Source: Blautia sp. (GTDB lineage: Bacteria; Bacillota; Clostridia; Lachnospirales; Lachnospiraceae). Taken from it: 59,132 bases of DNA. Each line of letters opens with the position of its first letter. Positions within the stretch are counted from its first letter, which is position 1. Location: assembly GCA_023664455.1 (NCBI GenBank), contig JAMPFM010000013.1, positions 1-59,132 on the forward strand, read 5' to 3'. The notes below the pieces were generated by a model. It saw only the letters and a program-made list of their open reading frames with translations, ran no database searches and was not told the origin of the DNA. Positions 17,139 through 25,857 of the stretch are shown one piece after another. Made by a program: the position numbers and the translations under genes.

Positions 17139-17638
17139 TGGATAGAAGAACGGTTGCGGGCATATTTGCCTTAATCTGGATGTGTGTAATTTTTGCCTTT
17201 TCGGCGCAGAAGCAGGAGGAGTCCGGTGCGGTCAGTGAGGCGTTCAGTTACCGGATGGTCAGTTCGGCGGGGACTTTTTTCCGCTGGAATCTGGATGAGG
17301 AAGAAATGCACCGGATAGCGTCCGCAATCGAGAATACCGTGAGAAAAGCCGCACACATGACGGAATTTGCGATTCTGGCGGTTTTATATTATCTATGGCT
17401 GGGGAAGTGGCAGTCCCAGACGGTGAAAAGGGGTTTGTCGGCATGGACGCTTGCGGCGTTATATGCAGCCAGCGACGAGACGCATCAGCTTTTCGTGCCG
17501 GGACGCGCCGGAAGATTCAGTGACGTGATGATAGACAGTGCGGGAGCTTTTCTGGGGATTTTCATTTTCATAGGAGTGAAGAAATGTATCAGTTTTTTGT
17601 GGAACCGTCGCAGATACAGGGGACAAGAGTCGTCATAA
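17135..17638 (+). CDS. VanZ-like membrane protein
   Basis: 167-residue protein with an N-terminal helix (FALIWMCVIFAFSAQ), the VanZ-type motif ENTVRKAAHMTEFAILAVLYYL, ASDETHQLFVPGRAGRFSDVMIDSAGAFLGI and a basic C-terminus. VanZ domain proteins are small polytopic membrane proteins; one gives teicoplanin resistance, most have no known role. It overlaps prmA by 4 nt and rsmE by 55 nt in another frame, a long overlap that suggests tight translational coupling or a downstream rsmE start. Confidence 0.8.
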   Translation: MMDRRTVAGIFALIWMCVIFAFSAQKQEESGAVSEAFSYRMVSSAGTFFRWNLDEEEMHRIASAIENTVRKAAHMTEFAILAVLYYLWLGKWQSQTVKRGLSAWTLAALYAASDETHQLFVPGRAGRFSDVMIDSAGAFLGIFIFIGVKKCISFLWNRRRYRGQESS

Positions 17639-18327
17639 CGGGTAGCGACGTGAATCATATTAAAAATGTGCTTCGGATGAAAGTTGGCGAGGAGCTTGCC
17701 GTCAGCAATGGCAGTGACGGAAAGGAATATCGCTGTGGGATTGAAGCGTTTCTGGATGGGGAAGTTTTATGTACCCTGCGTTTCATCAAAGAAGACGCCG
17801 TTGAGCTTCCCTCGAAGATATCGCTTTTTCAGGGGCTGCCCAAAGGCGATAAAATGGAATTGATTATCCAGAAGGCGGTAGAGCTGGGCGTGTACGAGAT
17901 TATTCCTGTGGTAGCAGGAAGGTCGGTCGTCAGGCTGGATGAGAAGCGGGCGCAGAATAAGCTTGCCAGATGGCAGGAAATCGCCAGAGCCGCGGCGAAG
18001 CAGAGTAAAAGGGCGCTGATTCCCAAGGTGCAGCAGATTATGAAGATGGAGGAAGCCGTCGTTTATGCAGAGGCTATGGACGTAAAGCTGATACCTTATG
18101 AGCTGGCAGAGGATATGGCGCAGACGAGGGAGCTGATAAGCAGGATAAAACCCGGCGAATCCATCGCAGTTTTTATCGGGCCGGAAGGCGGATTTGAGGA
18201 AAAAGAGGTGAAGGCGGCAATAGAGCGGGGCATCACGCCGATTACGATGGGCAGAAGGATTCTCAGAACCGAGACGGCAGGGCCAGCAGTGCTGGCGTGG
18301 TTGATGTATCATTTAGAGGAAGCGTAG
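17584..18327 (+). CDS. rsmE: 16S rRNA m3U1498 methyltransferase
   Basis: SPOUT-class RNA methyltransferase that methylates U1498 of 16S rRNA. The N-terminal PUA-like domain starts MYQFFVEPSQIQGTRVVITGSDVNHIKNVLRMKVGEEL; the C-terminal trefoil-knot domain holds IGPEGGFEEKEV (about residue 198) and LGRRILRTETA-like MGRRILRTETAGPAVL. Length of 247 aa fits. The ATG at 17584 lies inside the preceding VanZ-like gene (55-nt overlap); the start is supported by the conserved N-terminus. Confidence 0.93.
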   Translation: MYQFFVEPSQIQGTRVVITGSDVNHIKNVLRMKVGEELAVSNGSDGKEYRCGIEAFLDGEVLCTLRFIKEDAVELPSKISLFQGLPKGDKMELIIQKAVELGVYEIIPVVAGRSVVRLDEKRAQNKLARWQEIARAAAKQSKRALIPKVQQIMKMEEAVVYAEAMDVKLIPYELAEDMAQTRELISRIKPGESIAVFIGPEGGFEEKEVKAAIERGITPITMGRRILRTETAGPAVLAWLMYHLEEA

Positions 18328-18343
18328 AATATCCCATCCCCGA

Positions 18344-18372
18344 TTGTCAAAAGGCAGAAATTGTCATATATT
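18344..18372 (+). promoter_or_regulatory. Promoter of the cysteine desulfurase gene
   Basis: TTGTCA (18344-18349), 17-bp spacer, TATATT (18367-18372). The resulting transcript would begin near 18379 and include the 18391-18431 hairpin. Confidence 0.6.
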
Positions 18373-18390
18373 ACACTATAGGAAGATAGA

Positions 18391-18431
18391 AACGCCTCTC
18401 ATGGAAATCCGCGTAATAGGAGAGAGGCGTT
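18391..18431 (+). terminator. Leader hairpin before the cysteine desulfurase
   Basis: AACGCCTCTC (18391-18400) pairs perfectly with GAGAGGCGTT (18422-18431) around a 21-nt loop, followed by GGGTTTTAG. It can end rsmE transcripts, or act as an attenuator for the promoter just upstream; the T tract is short. Confidence 0.5.
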
Positions 18432-18479
18432 GGGTTTTAGAATAAAATATGATAAAATTGAGAAAAAGTAGGAGCTGTT

Positions 18480-19634
18480 ATGGAAGTATATTTGGATAAT
18501 TCGGCTACAACCAGATGCTTCGATGAAGCAGCGCAGCTTATGATGAAGATAATGTGCGAAGAATACGGGAATCCGTCCAGTATGCATCATAAGGGCGTAG
18601 AAGCGGAGAAGTACTTACGATATGCGGGCGAGACGCTGGCTGGAATACTGAAGGTAAATGAGAAAGAAATTCTTTTCACATCAGGAGGAACCGAATCAGA
18701 CAATATCGCGATAATCGGCACGGCGATGGCGAACCATCGGACGGGAAGGCATCTGATTACGACGCAGATAGAGCATCCCGCCGTCTTACAGACGATGCGG
18801 TATCTGGAGGATCAGGGATTCAAGGTGACTTATTTGCCTGTAGACAGACAGGGCAAAATTAGTCTGGAAGATTTGCGGGAGGCAATCTGTAAAGATACGA
18901 TTCTGGTGTCCATCATGCATACCAACAATGAAATTGGTACGTTAGAGCCGGTTGCCCAGGCAGGGGAGCTGATTAAAAGCATCAATCCCGGCATTGCATT
19001 CCATGTGGACGCAGTACAGGGATTCGGCAAATTCCGCATTCATCCTTCCCGGCTGCATATCGACTTACTTTCGGTGAGCGGGCATAAGATTCATGGACCT
19101 AAGGGCATAGGATTCTTATATAAAAATGATAAAGTCAGGCTCAGCCCGATTATTTACGGTGGCGGGCAGCAGCGGGGGATACGCTCCGGTACGGAAAATG
19201 TTCCGGGAATCGCCGGACTTGCCAAAGCGTCAGAAATCATATATAGGAATCTGGAAGAGGATACCAGGCGGCTTTATGGATTAAGGGAGCAGTTTATCCA
19301 GAGTCTTTCCCGGCTGGATCAGGTTCAGATAAACGGCTGTATGGGGGAAGAAAGCGCGCCGCATATCGTCAGTCTTTCCGTCAGGGGCGTCAGGAGCGAG
19401 GTCTTGCTGCACGCATTGGAAGAGCGGGGGATTTATGTTTCCGCAGGAAGCGCCTGCTCGGCGAAGAAACCGCAGCCCTCGGCGACCTTGAAGGCGCTTG
19501 GCGTGGAAAAGAGTTTGCTGGAATCGACGATACGGTTCAGTTTCTCTATTTTTACGACCAGGGAGGAAATAGAGTATACGGTGAACGCTTTATATGATTT
19601 GATTCCTGGGCTTAGGAGGTATGCAAGACATTAA
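18480..19634 (+). CDS. Cysteine desulfurase (IscS/NifS type)
   Basis: PLP enzyme that removes sulfur from cysteine as an enzyme persulfide. The N-terminal YLDNSATTRC motif, HVDAVQGFGK, the PLP lysine in SVSGHKIHGPKGIGF (about residue 204) and the persulfide cysteine in SAGSACSAKKPQPS (about 325) are all present. Length of 384 aa fits. The next gene is thiI, so this desulfurase most likely supplies sulfur for 4-thiouridine in tRNA rather than general Fe-S assembly. Confidence 0.93.
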   Translation: MEVYLDNSATTRCFDEAAQLMMKIMCEEYGNPSSMHHKGVEAEKYLRYAGETLAGILKVNEKEILFTSGGTESDNIAIIGTAMANHRTGRHLITTQIEHPAVLQTMRYLEDQGFKVTYLPVDRQGKISLEDLREAICKDTILVSIMHTNNEIGTLEPVAQAGELIKSINPGIAFHVDAVQGFGKFRIHPSRLHIDLLSVSGHKIHGPKGIGFLYKNDKVRLSPIIYGGGQQRGIRSGTENVPGIAGLAKASEIIYRNLEEDTRRLYGLREQFIQSLSRLDQVQINGCMGEESAPHIVSLSVRGVRSEVLLHALEERGIYVSAGSACSAKKPQPSATLKALGVEKSLLESTIRFSFSIFTTREEIEYTVNALYDLIPGLRRYARH

Positions 19635-19646
19635 AGCGATGAAAAT

Positions 19647-19683
19647 GGCAATGGAAGGTTTGCGCAACGCGCTTTCCATTGCC
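19647..19683 (+). promoter_or_regulatory. Hairpin between cysteine desulfurase and thiI
   Basis: GGCAATGGAA (19647-19656) pairs with TTCCATTGCC (19674-19683) a few bases before the thiI ribosome site. No T tract follows, so it is more likely an mRNA-processing or stability element than a terminator. Confidence 0.5.
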
Positions 19684-19703
19684 TACAGGAAAGGACAAGT
19701 TTC

Positions 19704-20882
19704 ATGTTTACATCATTTTTGATTAAATACGCTGAAATCGGCGTAAAAGGAAAAAACCGCTATCTTTTTGAAGACGCGTTGGTCAGGCAGATAAGGCATG
19801 CTTTGAAAAAGTGCGACGGTAAATTTCAGGTGCGGAAGACGAATGGAAGAATCTATGTGGACGGGGAAGCGGATTTTGATTATGAGGAAACCGTAGACGC
19901 CTTGCAGAAAGTGTTTGGCATTTCCGGTATCTGTCCCGTCGTAGCCGTGGAGGATGAGGGCTTTGAAAAATTAGGGGAGCAGGTCGTCCGGTATCTGGAC
20001 GACGTCTACCCGGACAAGCATAAGACTTTCAAAGTATCGGCGAGGCGGGCGAGGAAAAACTACCCCTATAATTCTATGGAAATCAATACGGAAATGGGCG
20101 GCGTCATTCTGGACGCATACCCGGAGATGTCGGTGGACGTGCATAATCCTGATATCATGCTGCATATTGAAATCCGGGATAAAATCTATCTTTATTCGGA
20201 AATTATTCCGGGACCGGGCGGTATGCCAGTGGGGACGGGCGGCAAGGCGATGCTCTTATTATCCGGCGGGATTGACTCCCCCGTGGCGGGTTATATGATT
20301 GCGAAAAGAGGCGTGAAACTTGACGCGGTGTATTTCCATGCGCCGCCCTATACGAGCGAGCGGGCGAAGCAGAAAGTTGTCGATTTGGCGAAGAAGGTTG
20401 CGCAGTATACAGGACCGATTTATCTGCATGTCGTTAATTTTACCGATATCCAGATGTATATTTATGATAAATGCCCGCATGATGAACTGACGATTATCAT
20501 GCGCCGTTATATGATGCGGATTGCGGAGCATCTTGCGAAAGAATCGGAATGTCTGGGGTTGATTACCGGAGAAAGCATCGGGCAGGTGGCGTCCCAGACC
20601 ATGCAAAGCCTGATGGCGACTAATGAAGTGTGTACGCTTCCGGTCTATAGACCGTTGATTGGTTTTGATAAAATGGATATCGTGGCGCTTTCGGAGAAAA
20701 TTGACACTTACGAGACTTCTATCCTGCCTTATGAGGATTGCTGTACGATTTTTGTAGCGAAACATCCCGTGACCAAACCGAATCTGAAAGTCATCAACCG
20801 GCACGAGCAGAATCTGACGGAAAAAATAGAGGAGCTGGTGCAAACGGCGCTGGATACACAGGAGCTGATTATCGTATCTTAA
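19704..20882 (+). CDS. thiI: tRNA 4-thiouridine sulfurtransferase
   Basis: Transfers persulfide sulfur to uridine 8 of tRNA. The domain order is an N-terminal ferredoxin-like domain, a THUMP domain (about 60-165) and a PP-loop ATP-pyrophosphatase domain with SGGIDSPVAGYM at about residue 188. Length is 392 aa; the C-terminal rhodanese domain of E. coli ThiI is absent, as in most Firmicutes, where the partner desulfurase delivers sulfur directly. A dedicated cysteine desulfurase gene is immediately upstream. Confidence 0.93.
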   Translation: MFTSFLIKYAEIGVKGKNRYLFEDALVRQIRHALKKCDGKFQVRKTNGRIYVDGEADFDYEETVDALQKVFGISGICPVVAVEDEGFEKLGEQVVRYLDDVYPDKHKTFKVSARRARKNYPYNSMEINTEMGGVILDAYPEMSVDVHNPDIMLHIEIRDKIYLYSEIIPGPGGMPVGTGGKAMLLLSGGIDSPVAGYMIAKRGVKLDAVYFHAPPYTSERAKQKVVDLAKKVAQYTGPIYLHVVNFTDIQMYIYDKCPHDELTIIMRRYMMRIAEHLAKESECLGLITGESIGQVASQTMQSLMATNEVCTLPVYRPLIGFDKMDIVALSEKIDTYETSILPYEDCCTIFVAKHPVTKPNLKVINRHEQNLTEKIEELVQTALDTQELIIVS

Positions 20883-20886
20883 ATGA

Positions 20887-20919
20887 AAACAAAAAGCGCA
20901 AGCCAGAGAGGCTTGCGCT
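20887..20919 (-). terminator. Terminator between thiI and the HPr-like gene
   Basis: AGCGCAAGCC (20895-20904), AGAGA loop, GGCTTGCGCT (20910-20919). On the minus strand the stem runs into TTTTTGTTTTC, terminating the HPr-like gene; it probably also serves thiI from the other side. Confidence 0.8.
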
Positions 20920-20954
20920 AAGATAAGTCGTTTATATTATATGTAGATGTTATC

Positions 20955-21185
20955 TTATATAATATAAGGCTTCAACGCCTGCATGATTTCTTCGGCGCCA
21001 TCTTCGGTATGAATGTTTAAATCGATAGGTTTGGACAAATCCAGACTGAAAATACCCATGATAGATTTGGCGTCAATGACATATCTGCCGGATACCAGAT
21101 CAAAGTCATAGTCAAATTTTGTAATATCATTTACGAAAGATTTCACCTTATCGATTGAGTTTAAAGAAATTTGAACTGTTTTCAT
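20955..21185 (-). CDS. HPr-family protein without active-site histidine
   Basis: 76-residue HPr-fold protein. The HPr active-site segment is replaced by SLNSIDKVKSFVNDI with no histidine, while the regulatory segment VIDAKSIMGIFSLDL, equivalent to KVNAKSIMGLMSL of HPr/Crh with its serine, is kept. It therefore cannot carry PTS phosphate by the normal route but could be an HprK substrate. It is monocistronic, on the opposite strand to its neighbours, with a GGAGG ribosome site and its own promoter and terminator. Function is unknown. Confidence 0.8.
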   Translation of the reverse strand: MKTVQISLNSIDKVKSFVNDITKFDYDFDLVSGRYVIDAKSIMGIFSLDLSKPIDLNIHTEDGAEEIMQALKPYII

Positions 21186-21219
21186 AACGAATTACCTCCT
21201 TTTAGAATCCTCTGCTATA

Positions 21220-21248
21220 ATACTAAATGTTAGGCGGACAAAAGTCAA
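21220..21248 (-). promoter_or_regulatory. Promoter of the HPr-like gene
   Basis: On the minus strand TTGACT (21248-21243), 17-bp spacer, TAGTAT (21225-21220), about 35 nt before the start; an overlapping TATTAT gives a 20-bp spacer. Confidence 0.55.
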
Positions 21249-21281
21249 TGATAAATCAATACAAAAAATACGGAGTTAAAA

Positions 21282-22631
21282 ATGAAAAGTGTGGCATTAC
21301 ATAATCTGGGCTGTAAAGTAAACGCATATGAAATGGAAGTTATGCAACAAATACTGCAGAAAAACGGCTACAAAATTGTAGATTTTGATGAGAACGCCGA
21401 TATTTATATTATCAATACCTGTACGGTAACGAATATTGCGGATAGAAAGAGCAGGCAGATGCTTCACCGCGCCAAGGCGAAGAATCCCGATGCAGTGGTA
21501 GTGGCGGTGGGATGTTATGTACAGACCGGCGGGGAAAAGATAGAAAAAGATGCGGCGATAGATCTGGCAATCGGCAATAACCGGAAGAAAGAACTTGTCA
21601 CGATATTAGAGCGTTATTTTGCCGAAAAAGAAAAATCGAAGGCTTTGTCACCGGATAAAACGCTGGGGCAGACGACGGTGATTGATATCAATCATACGCA
21701 GGAATTTGAAGAAATGACGGCGCAGGGGGCGGATATTTTTACAAGGGAACATACGAGGGCTTTTGTAAAAATACAGGACGGGTGCAACCGCTTCTGTTCT
21801 TACTGCGTTATTCCCTATGCAAGGGGCAGGGCAAGGAGCCGCCGGGAAGAAGATATTCTGACAGAGGCGTCAGAAATTGTGAAGCAGGGATACCGGGAAA
21901 TCGTGCTTACCGGGATTCATATCAGCTCTTACGGCATCGACAGGGGCGAACCGGAACTGCTGCGACTGCTTGGGAAACTTTGTGAGATAGAAGGGCTTGG
22001 ACGGATTCGTTTAGGCTCTCTGGAACCGGGAATTATTACGGAAGAATTTGCGCGGGAAATCAGTGCGCTTTCCCCGGTATGCCCACATTTTCATTTGTCG
22101 CTGCAGAGCGGGTGCGATGAGACCCTGCGCCGGATGAATAGGCATTATACGACGGGGGAATACTTGGAGAAGGTAGAATTATTACGGAGCTATTTTCCCA
22201 TGCCGGCAATCACGACGGACGTTATCGTCGGGTTTCCCGGAGAGACGGAAGAGGAATTTGCCATTACGGAAGCATTTTTACGAAAAGTCCGTTTCTATGA
22301 AATGCATGTTTTCAAATATTCTAAGAGGCAGGGGACCAAGGCAGCGCTCATGGAATGCCAGATTCCCGAAAGTGTGAAAGCGCAGCGCAGCAGCAGGCTG
22401 ATAGAGCTGGGAAAACAGACGTCGAAAGAATACAGGCAGTCTTTCATCGGCAGGGAAGCGGAAGTTTTATTTGAGGAAGCCAGAACCTTTCAAGGGCGGG
22501 TTTATCAGACGGGACATACGAGAGAATATGTCAGAGTTGTAAAAGATACGGCGCAAACTCTGGATAATTGTGTCATGAAAGGGACGATTACGGGATTTTT
22601 TCAAGAAGATATCCTGGAGATAGGACGTTAA
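21282..22631 (+). CDS. mtaB: tRNA t6A37 methylthiotransferase
   Basis: Radical-SAM enzyme converting t6A37 to ms2t6A37 in tRNAs reading ANN codons. The N-terminal UPF0004 domain begins VALHNLGCKVNAYE, with cluster cysteines also in INTCTVTN and VAVGCY. The radical-SAM motif CNRFCSYCVIPYARG starts at about residue 167, and a C-terminal TRAM domain follows. Length of 449 aa is typical of MtaB rather than MiaB. No close partner gene; ireB follows. Confidence 0.92.
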   Translation: MKSVALHNLGCKVNAYEMEVMQQILQKNGYKIVDFDENADIYIINTCTVTNIADRKSRQMLHRAKAKNPDAVVVAVGCYVQTGGEKIEKDAAIDLAIGNNRKKELVTILERYFAEKEKSKALSPDKTLGQTTVIDINHTQEFEEMTAQGADIFTREHTRAFVKIQDGCNRFCSYCVIPYARGRARSRREEDILTEASEIVKQGYREIVLTGIHISSYGIDRGEPELLRLLGKLCEIEGLGRIRLGSLEPGIITEEFAREISALSPVCPHFHLSLQSGCDETLRRMNRHYTTGEYLEKVELLRSYFPMPAITTDVIVGFPGETEEEFAITEAFLRKVRFYEMHVFKYSKRQGTKAALMECQIPESVKAQRSSRLIELGKQTSKEYRQSFIGREAEVLFEEARTFQGRVYQTGHTREYVRVVKDTAQTLDNCVMKGTITGFFQEDILEIGR

Positions 22632-22745
22632 AAAGATTGAATTTTGTTTCAAGATAGAGTATGATAGCAATAATGGCGGAAGTATCGCGGTATCGTGGGG
22701 GATTTAACAATAGATAAGGAATCTGAAAGGGGCATGGTAATTAAG

Positions 22746-23012
22746 ATGCAGGATTTGGACAATACACAATTTTTTAAAGTAGAGACAGAACCTGAGACGG
22801 GGGTTAAACTTGTCCTTGCCACTGTTTATGAGGCGTTGACGGAAAAAGGGTATAATCCGGTCAATCAGATTGTGGGATATATCATGTCCGGCGATCCTAC
22901 TTATATCACCAGTCATAAAAGCGCGCGAAGCCTGATTATGAAAGTAGAGCGGGATGAACTGGTAGAAGAGATGCTGACAGAATATATCAAGAAATCTCTC
23001 AACAAGGGATAG
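22746..23012 (+). CDS. ireB: IreB-family regulatory phosphoprotein
   Basis: Small cytosolic protein (88 aa from this start) of the DUF965/IreB family, with the signature [50 protein letters not shown]. In Enterococcus, IreB is phosphorylated by the PASTA kinase IreK and affects cephalosporin resistance. The start is uncertain: ATG 22734, directly after AAAGGGG, and a GTG at 22695 are in the same frame; I prefer 22746 from family length. ruvX and DUF1292 follow, the usual Clostridia order. Confidence 0.88.
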   Translation: MQDLDNTQFFKVETEPETGVKLVLATVYEALTEKGYNPVNQIVGYIMSGDPTYITSHKSARSLIMKVERDELVEEMLTEYIKKSLNKG

Positions 23013-23034
23013 AGCGCAGGAGATATCTGTTTCT

Positions 23035-23469
23035 ATGAGAATTATGGGATTAGACTTTGGCTCTAAGACAGTAGGGGTGGCAATCAGCGACCCGCTGCTG
23101 CTGACGGCGCAGGGTCTTGAGATTATCAGAAGAAAAGAAGAAAACAAGCTGCGGAAGACACTGGCGCGTATCGAGGAACTGATTGTCCAGTATGAGGTGG
23201 AAAAAATCGTATTGGGATTTCCCAAGAATATGAACGATACGATTGGCGAAAGGGCGGAGCTTTCTTTGGCGTTTCAGGAAAAACTGGAGCGCAGGACAGG
23301 GCTGCCTGTAGTGATGTGGGATGAACGGCTGACGACGGTAGCGGCGGACAAAGCAATGATGGAAGCCGGAATCAGGCGCGAACACCGGAAAGAGTATGTG
23401 GATAAGATTGCGGCGGTATTGATTTTGCAGGGCTATCTGGATTATCTGGCAAGTGAGGGGAACAAGTAA
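23035..23469 (+). CDS. ruvX: Holliday junction resolvase-like RuvX (YqgF)
   Basis: RNase H-like nuclease, 144 aa, essential in many bacteria; linked to pre-16S rRNA processing and proposed as a Holliday junction resolvase. N-terminal [42 protein letters not shown] and the C-terminal [15 protein letters not shown] motifs are all present, including the catalytic Asp and Glu residues. Its stop is directly followed by the GTG start of the next gene. Confidence 0.92.
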   Translation: MRIMGLDFGSKTVGVAISDPLLLTAQGLEIIRRKEENKLRKTLARIEELIVQYEVEKIVLGFPKNMNDTIGERAELSLAFQEKLERRTGLPVVMWDERLTTVAADKAMMEAGIRREHRKEYVDKIAAVLILQGYLDYLASEGNK

Positions 23470-23727
23470 GTGGATAAGATTGTTTTTCAACCGGAAGGGG
23501 AAGAAGCGGCAGTAGAATTTTATGTCTTGGAACAGACAAGAATAGGAGGAATTGATTACATTCTGGTCACGGATACAGAAGATGAAGACGGAGAGGCTCT
23601 GATTTTACGGGACGTATCTGCGTCCGGTGAATCGGAGGCGCTTTATGAAATCGTGACAGAAGAAAAAGAGCTGCGTGCGGTAGCGGCTGTATTTGAGAGT
23701 ATGTTGGAGGATATTGATTTATCCTGA
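23470..23727 (+). CDS. DUF1292 protein
   Basis: 85-residue acidic protein with the DUF1292 pattern: F.PEGEEAAVEFYVLEQTRIGGIDYILVTDTEDEDGEALILRD and a C-terminal helix. Function is unknown; it commonly sits after ruvX in Clostridia and Bacilli. The start is GTG, zero spacing from the ruvX stop, with GAGGGG inside the end of ruvX as ribosome site, implying translational coupling. Confidence 0.88.
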   Translation: MDKIVFQPEGEEAAVEFYVLEQTRIGGIDYILVTDTEDEDGEALILRDVSASGESEALYEIVTEEKELRAVAAVFESMLEDIDLS

Positions 23728-23792
23728 GATGTGACGCGCCATAGCAGCCGTGTCTGCCATGTGCGTGTGTTTAGAATGTGGAGGAAAATTGC

Positions 23793-25466
23793 TTGAAAAA
23801 AAATGAACAGGAAAAGGCTTCCCGACTAAAGATTATTCCTTTGGGCGGTCTGGAGCAGATTGGATTGAATATTACTGCCTTTGAGTACGAAGACAGTATT
23901 GTTGTGGTGGATTGCGGACTGGCTTTCCCGGAAGACGAGATGCTGGGCATCGACTTAGTAATTCCGGATATTACTTATCTGAAAGATAATCTTGATAAGG
24001 TCAAGGGATTCATGATTACGCATGGGCACGAGGATCATATCGGCGCGCTGCCTTATGTATTAAAAGAAATTAACGTGCCAGTCTACGCCACAAAGCTGAC
24101 GATGGGCATTATTGAGAATAAGCTGAAAGAACATGAGCTGATGAACGCTACAAAGCGGAAAGTCGTGAAATTCGGACAGTCCATTAATCTTGGCAGATTC
24201 CGGGTAGAATTTATTAAAACTAATCACAGTATCGTGGACGCTGCGGCGCTGGCGATTTATTCCCCGGCGGGCGTAGTGGTGCATACGGGCGATTTCAAAG
24301 TGGATTATACGCCGGTATTTGGCGACGCCATCGACTTGCAGCGGTTTGCAGAGATTGGGAAAAAGGGCGTGCTGGCGTTAATGTGCGATAGTACGAATGC
24401 GGAGCGTCCCGGATTCACCCAGTCCGAGAAGACGGTTGGTAAGACCTTTGATTCCCTTTTTTCGGAACATAGGGATACGCGGATTATCATTGCCACCTTT
24501 GCCTCTAACGTGGACAGGGTGCAGCAGATTATCAACTCGGCGTACAGGTTCGACAGGAAAGTTGTCGTAGAAGGCAGGAGTATGGTAAACATCATCGAGA
24601 CGGCTTCGGGGCTGGGCTATCTGAATATCCCGGAAGAGACGCTAATCGATGTGGAACAGTTAAAAAATTATCCCAATGAGAAGACCGTCATTATCACCAC
24701 GGGCAGCCAGGGGGAAAGCATGGCGGCATTAAGCCGTATGGCGAACGGTATGCACCGGAAAATATCTATCGTACCGGGGGATACGGTTATCTTTTCTTCT
24801 AATCCCATACCGGGAAATGAGAAGGCGGTTACGAATATTATTAATGAGCTTTTACTAAAAGGAGCGGACGTAATTTTCCAGGACGTCCATGTTTCGGGAC
24901 ATGCCTGCCAGGAAGAAATCAAACTGCTCTATACGCTGCTGCACCCGAAGTATGCGATTCCGGTGCACGGCGAATACAAACATCTGAAAGCACAGGCAAA
25001 AGTCGTGCGGGAGCTGGGCATCGATAAAGAAAACATCTTTATCCTGCATTCGGGCGATGTGCTGGAAATTGGCGAGGAGAAGGCGGAAATCACCGGGAAG
25101 GTTCCGGTAGGCGCGATTCTGGTGGATGGTCTCGGCGTAGGCGACGTCGGAAACGTGGTTTTACGGGACAGACAGCATCTTGCAGAGGATGGCATCATCG
25201 TCATCGTGCTGGCGCTGGATTCTTATAACGGTCAGCTTGTATCGGGACCGGATATCGTATCGAGAGGTTTCGTGTATGTCCGGGAGTCGGACGAACTGCT
25301 AGAGGAGGCGAGACTTCTAGTAGATCATGCGGTAGAAGGCTGCCTGAGCAAAGGGCAGACGGATTGGGGAAAATTAAAATCTACAATCAAAGATGTGCTG
25401 AGCGAGTTTGTATGGAAGAAGACGCAGAGACGTCCGATGATATTGCCGATTATTATGGACGTTTAG
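23793..25466 (+). CDS. rnj: Ribonuclease J
   Basis: Metallo-beta-lactamase/beta-CASP ribonuclease with 5'-exonuclease and endonuclease activity in mRNA decay and rRNA maturation. The zinc motif HGHEDHIGALPYV lies at about residues 74-86, with VDCGLAFPEDEMLGID upstream and the beta-CASP motifs and HGEYKHL further on. I start at TTG 23793, eight bases after GGAGG; an upstream in-frame GTG overlaps the ribosome site. Length is 557 aa, typical of RNase J1/J2. Only one paralogue is visible here. Confidence 0.93.
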   Translation: MKKNEQEKASRLKIIPLGGLEQIGLNITAFEYEDSIVVVDCGLAFPEDEMLGIDLVIPDITYLKDNLDKVKGFMITHGHEDHIGALPYVLKEINVPVYATKLTMGIIENKLKEHELMNATKRKVVKFGQSINLGRFRVEFIKTNHSIVDAAALAIYSPAGVVVHTGDFKVDYTPVFGDAIDLQRFAEIGKKGVLALMCDSTNAERPGFTQSEKTVGKTFDSLFSEHRDTRIIIATFASNVDRVQQIINSAYRFDRKVVVEGRSMVNIIETASGLGYLNIPEETLIDVEQLKNYPNEKTVIITTGSQGESMAALSRMANGMHRKISIVPGDTVIFSSNPIPGNEKAVTNIINELLLKGADVIFQDVHVSGHACQEEIKLLYTLLHPKYAIPVHGEYKHLKAQAKVVRELGIDKENIFILHSGDVLEIGEEKAEITGKVPVGAILVDGLGVGDVGNVVLRDRQHLAEDGIIVIVLALDSYNGQLVSGPDIVSRGFVYVRESDELLEEARLLVDHAVEGCLSKGQTDWGKLKSTIKDVLSEFVWKKTQRRPMILPIIMDV

Positions 25467-25492
25467 GTTAATTAGGATAAGGAGACCGCGGG

Positions 25493-25822
25493 ATGGTTAG
25501 TGTTGTTGGGGAAGTGACGGATAAATTTGTGGCGCAGATTAAGGATACGGACATTTACCGGGAGTATGATTTGCAGAGGGCGAAACTCAAAAAGCAGCCC
25601 ATCCTTTTTGAAAAGATAAAGGAATACAGACGCAAGAATTTTGAATTACAAAAAAGCGCGCAGGGAGACGAGCTGCTTGATAAAATGCTTGCGTTCGAGA
25701 AAGAGTATGAGAAATTCCGGGAAAATCCGCTGGTAGACGACTACTTGCAGGCGGAGCTGGCGTTCTGCCGCATGATTCAGGAAGTGAATGTACAGATTAC
25801 GGCGGAGCTGGATTTTGAATAA
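25493..25822 (+). CDS. YlbF/YmcA-family protein
   Basis: 109-residue helical protein of the YlbF/DUF964 family (YREYDLQRAKLKKQPILFEKIKEYRRKNFELQ ... FRENPLVDDYLQAELAFCRMIQEVN). In Bacillus, YlbF, YmcA and YaaT form a complex that alters RNase Y activity and mRNA maturation. Its place 26 nt behind an RNase J gene suits a role in RNA decay. The Fe-S cysteine tail seen in some YlbF proteins is absent. Confidence 0.8.
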   Translation: MVSVVGEVTDKFVAQIKDTDIYREYDLQRAKLKKQPILFEKIKEYRRKNFELQKSAQGDELLDKMLAFEKEYEKFRENPLVDDYLQAELAFCRMIQEVNVQITAELDFE

Positions 25823-25857
25823 AGCTCTGAATCGCTGATTCGGAGAGGAGGTTTTAA

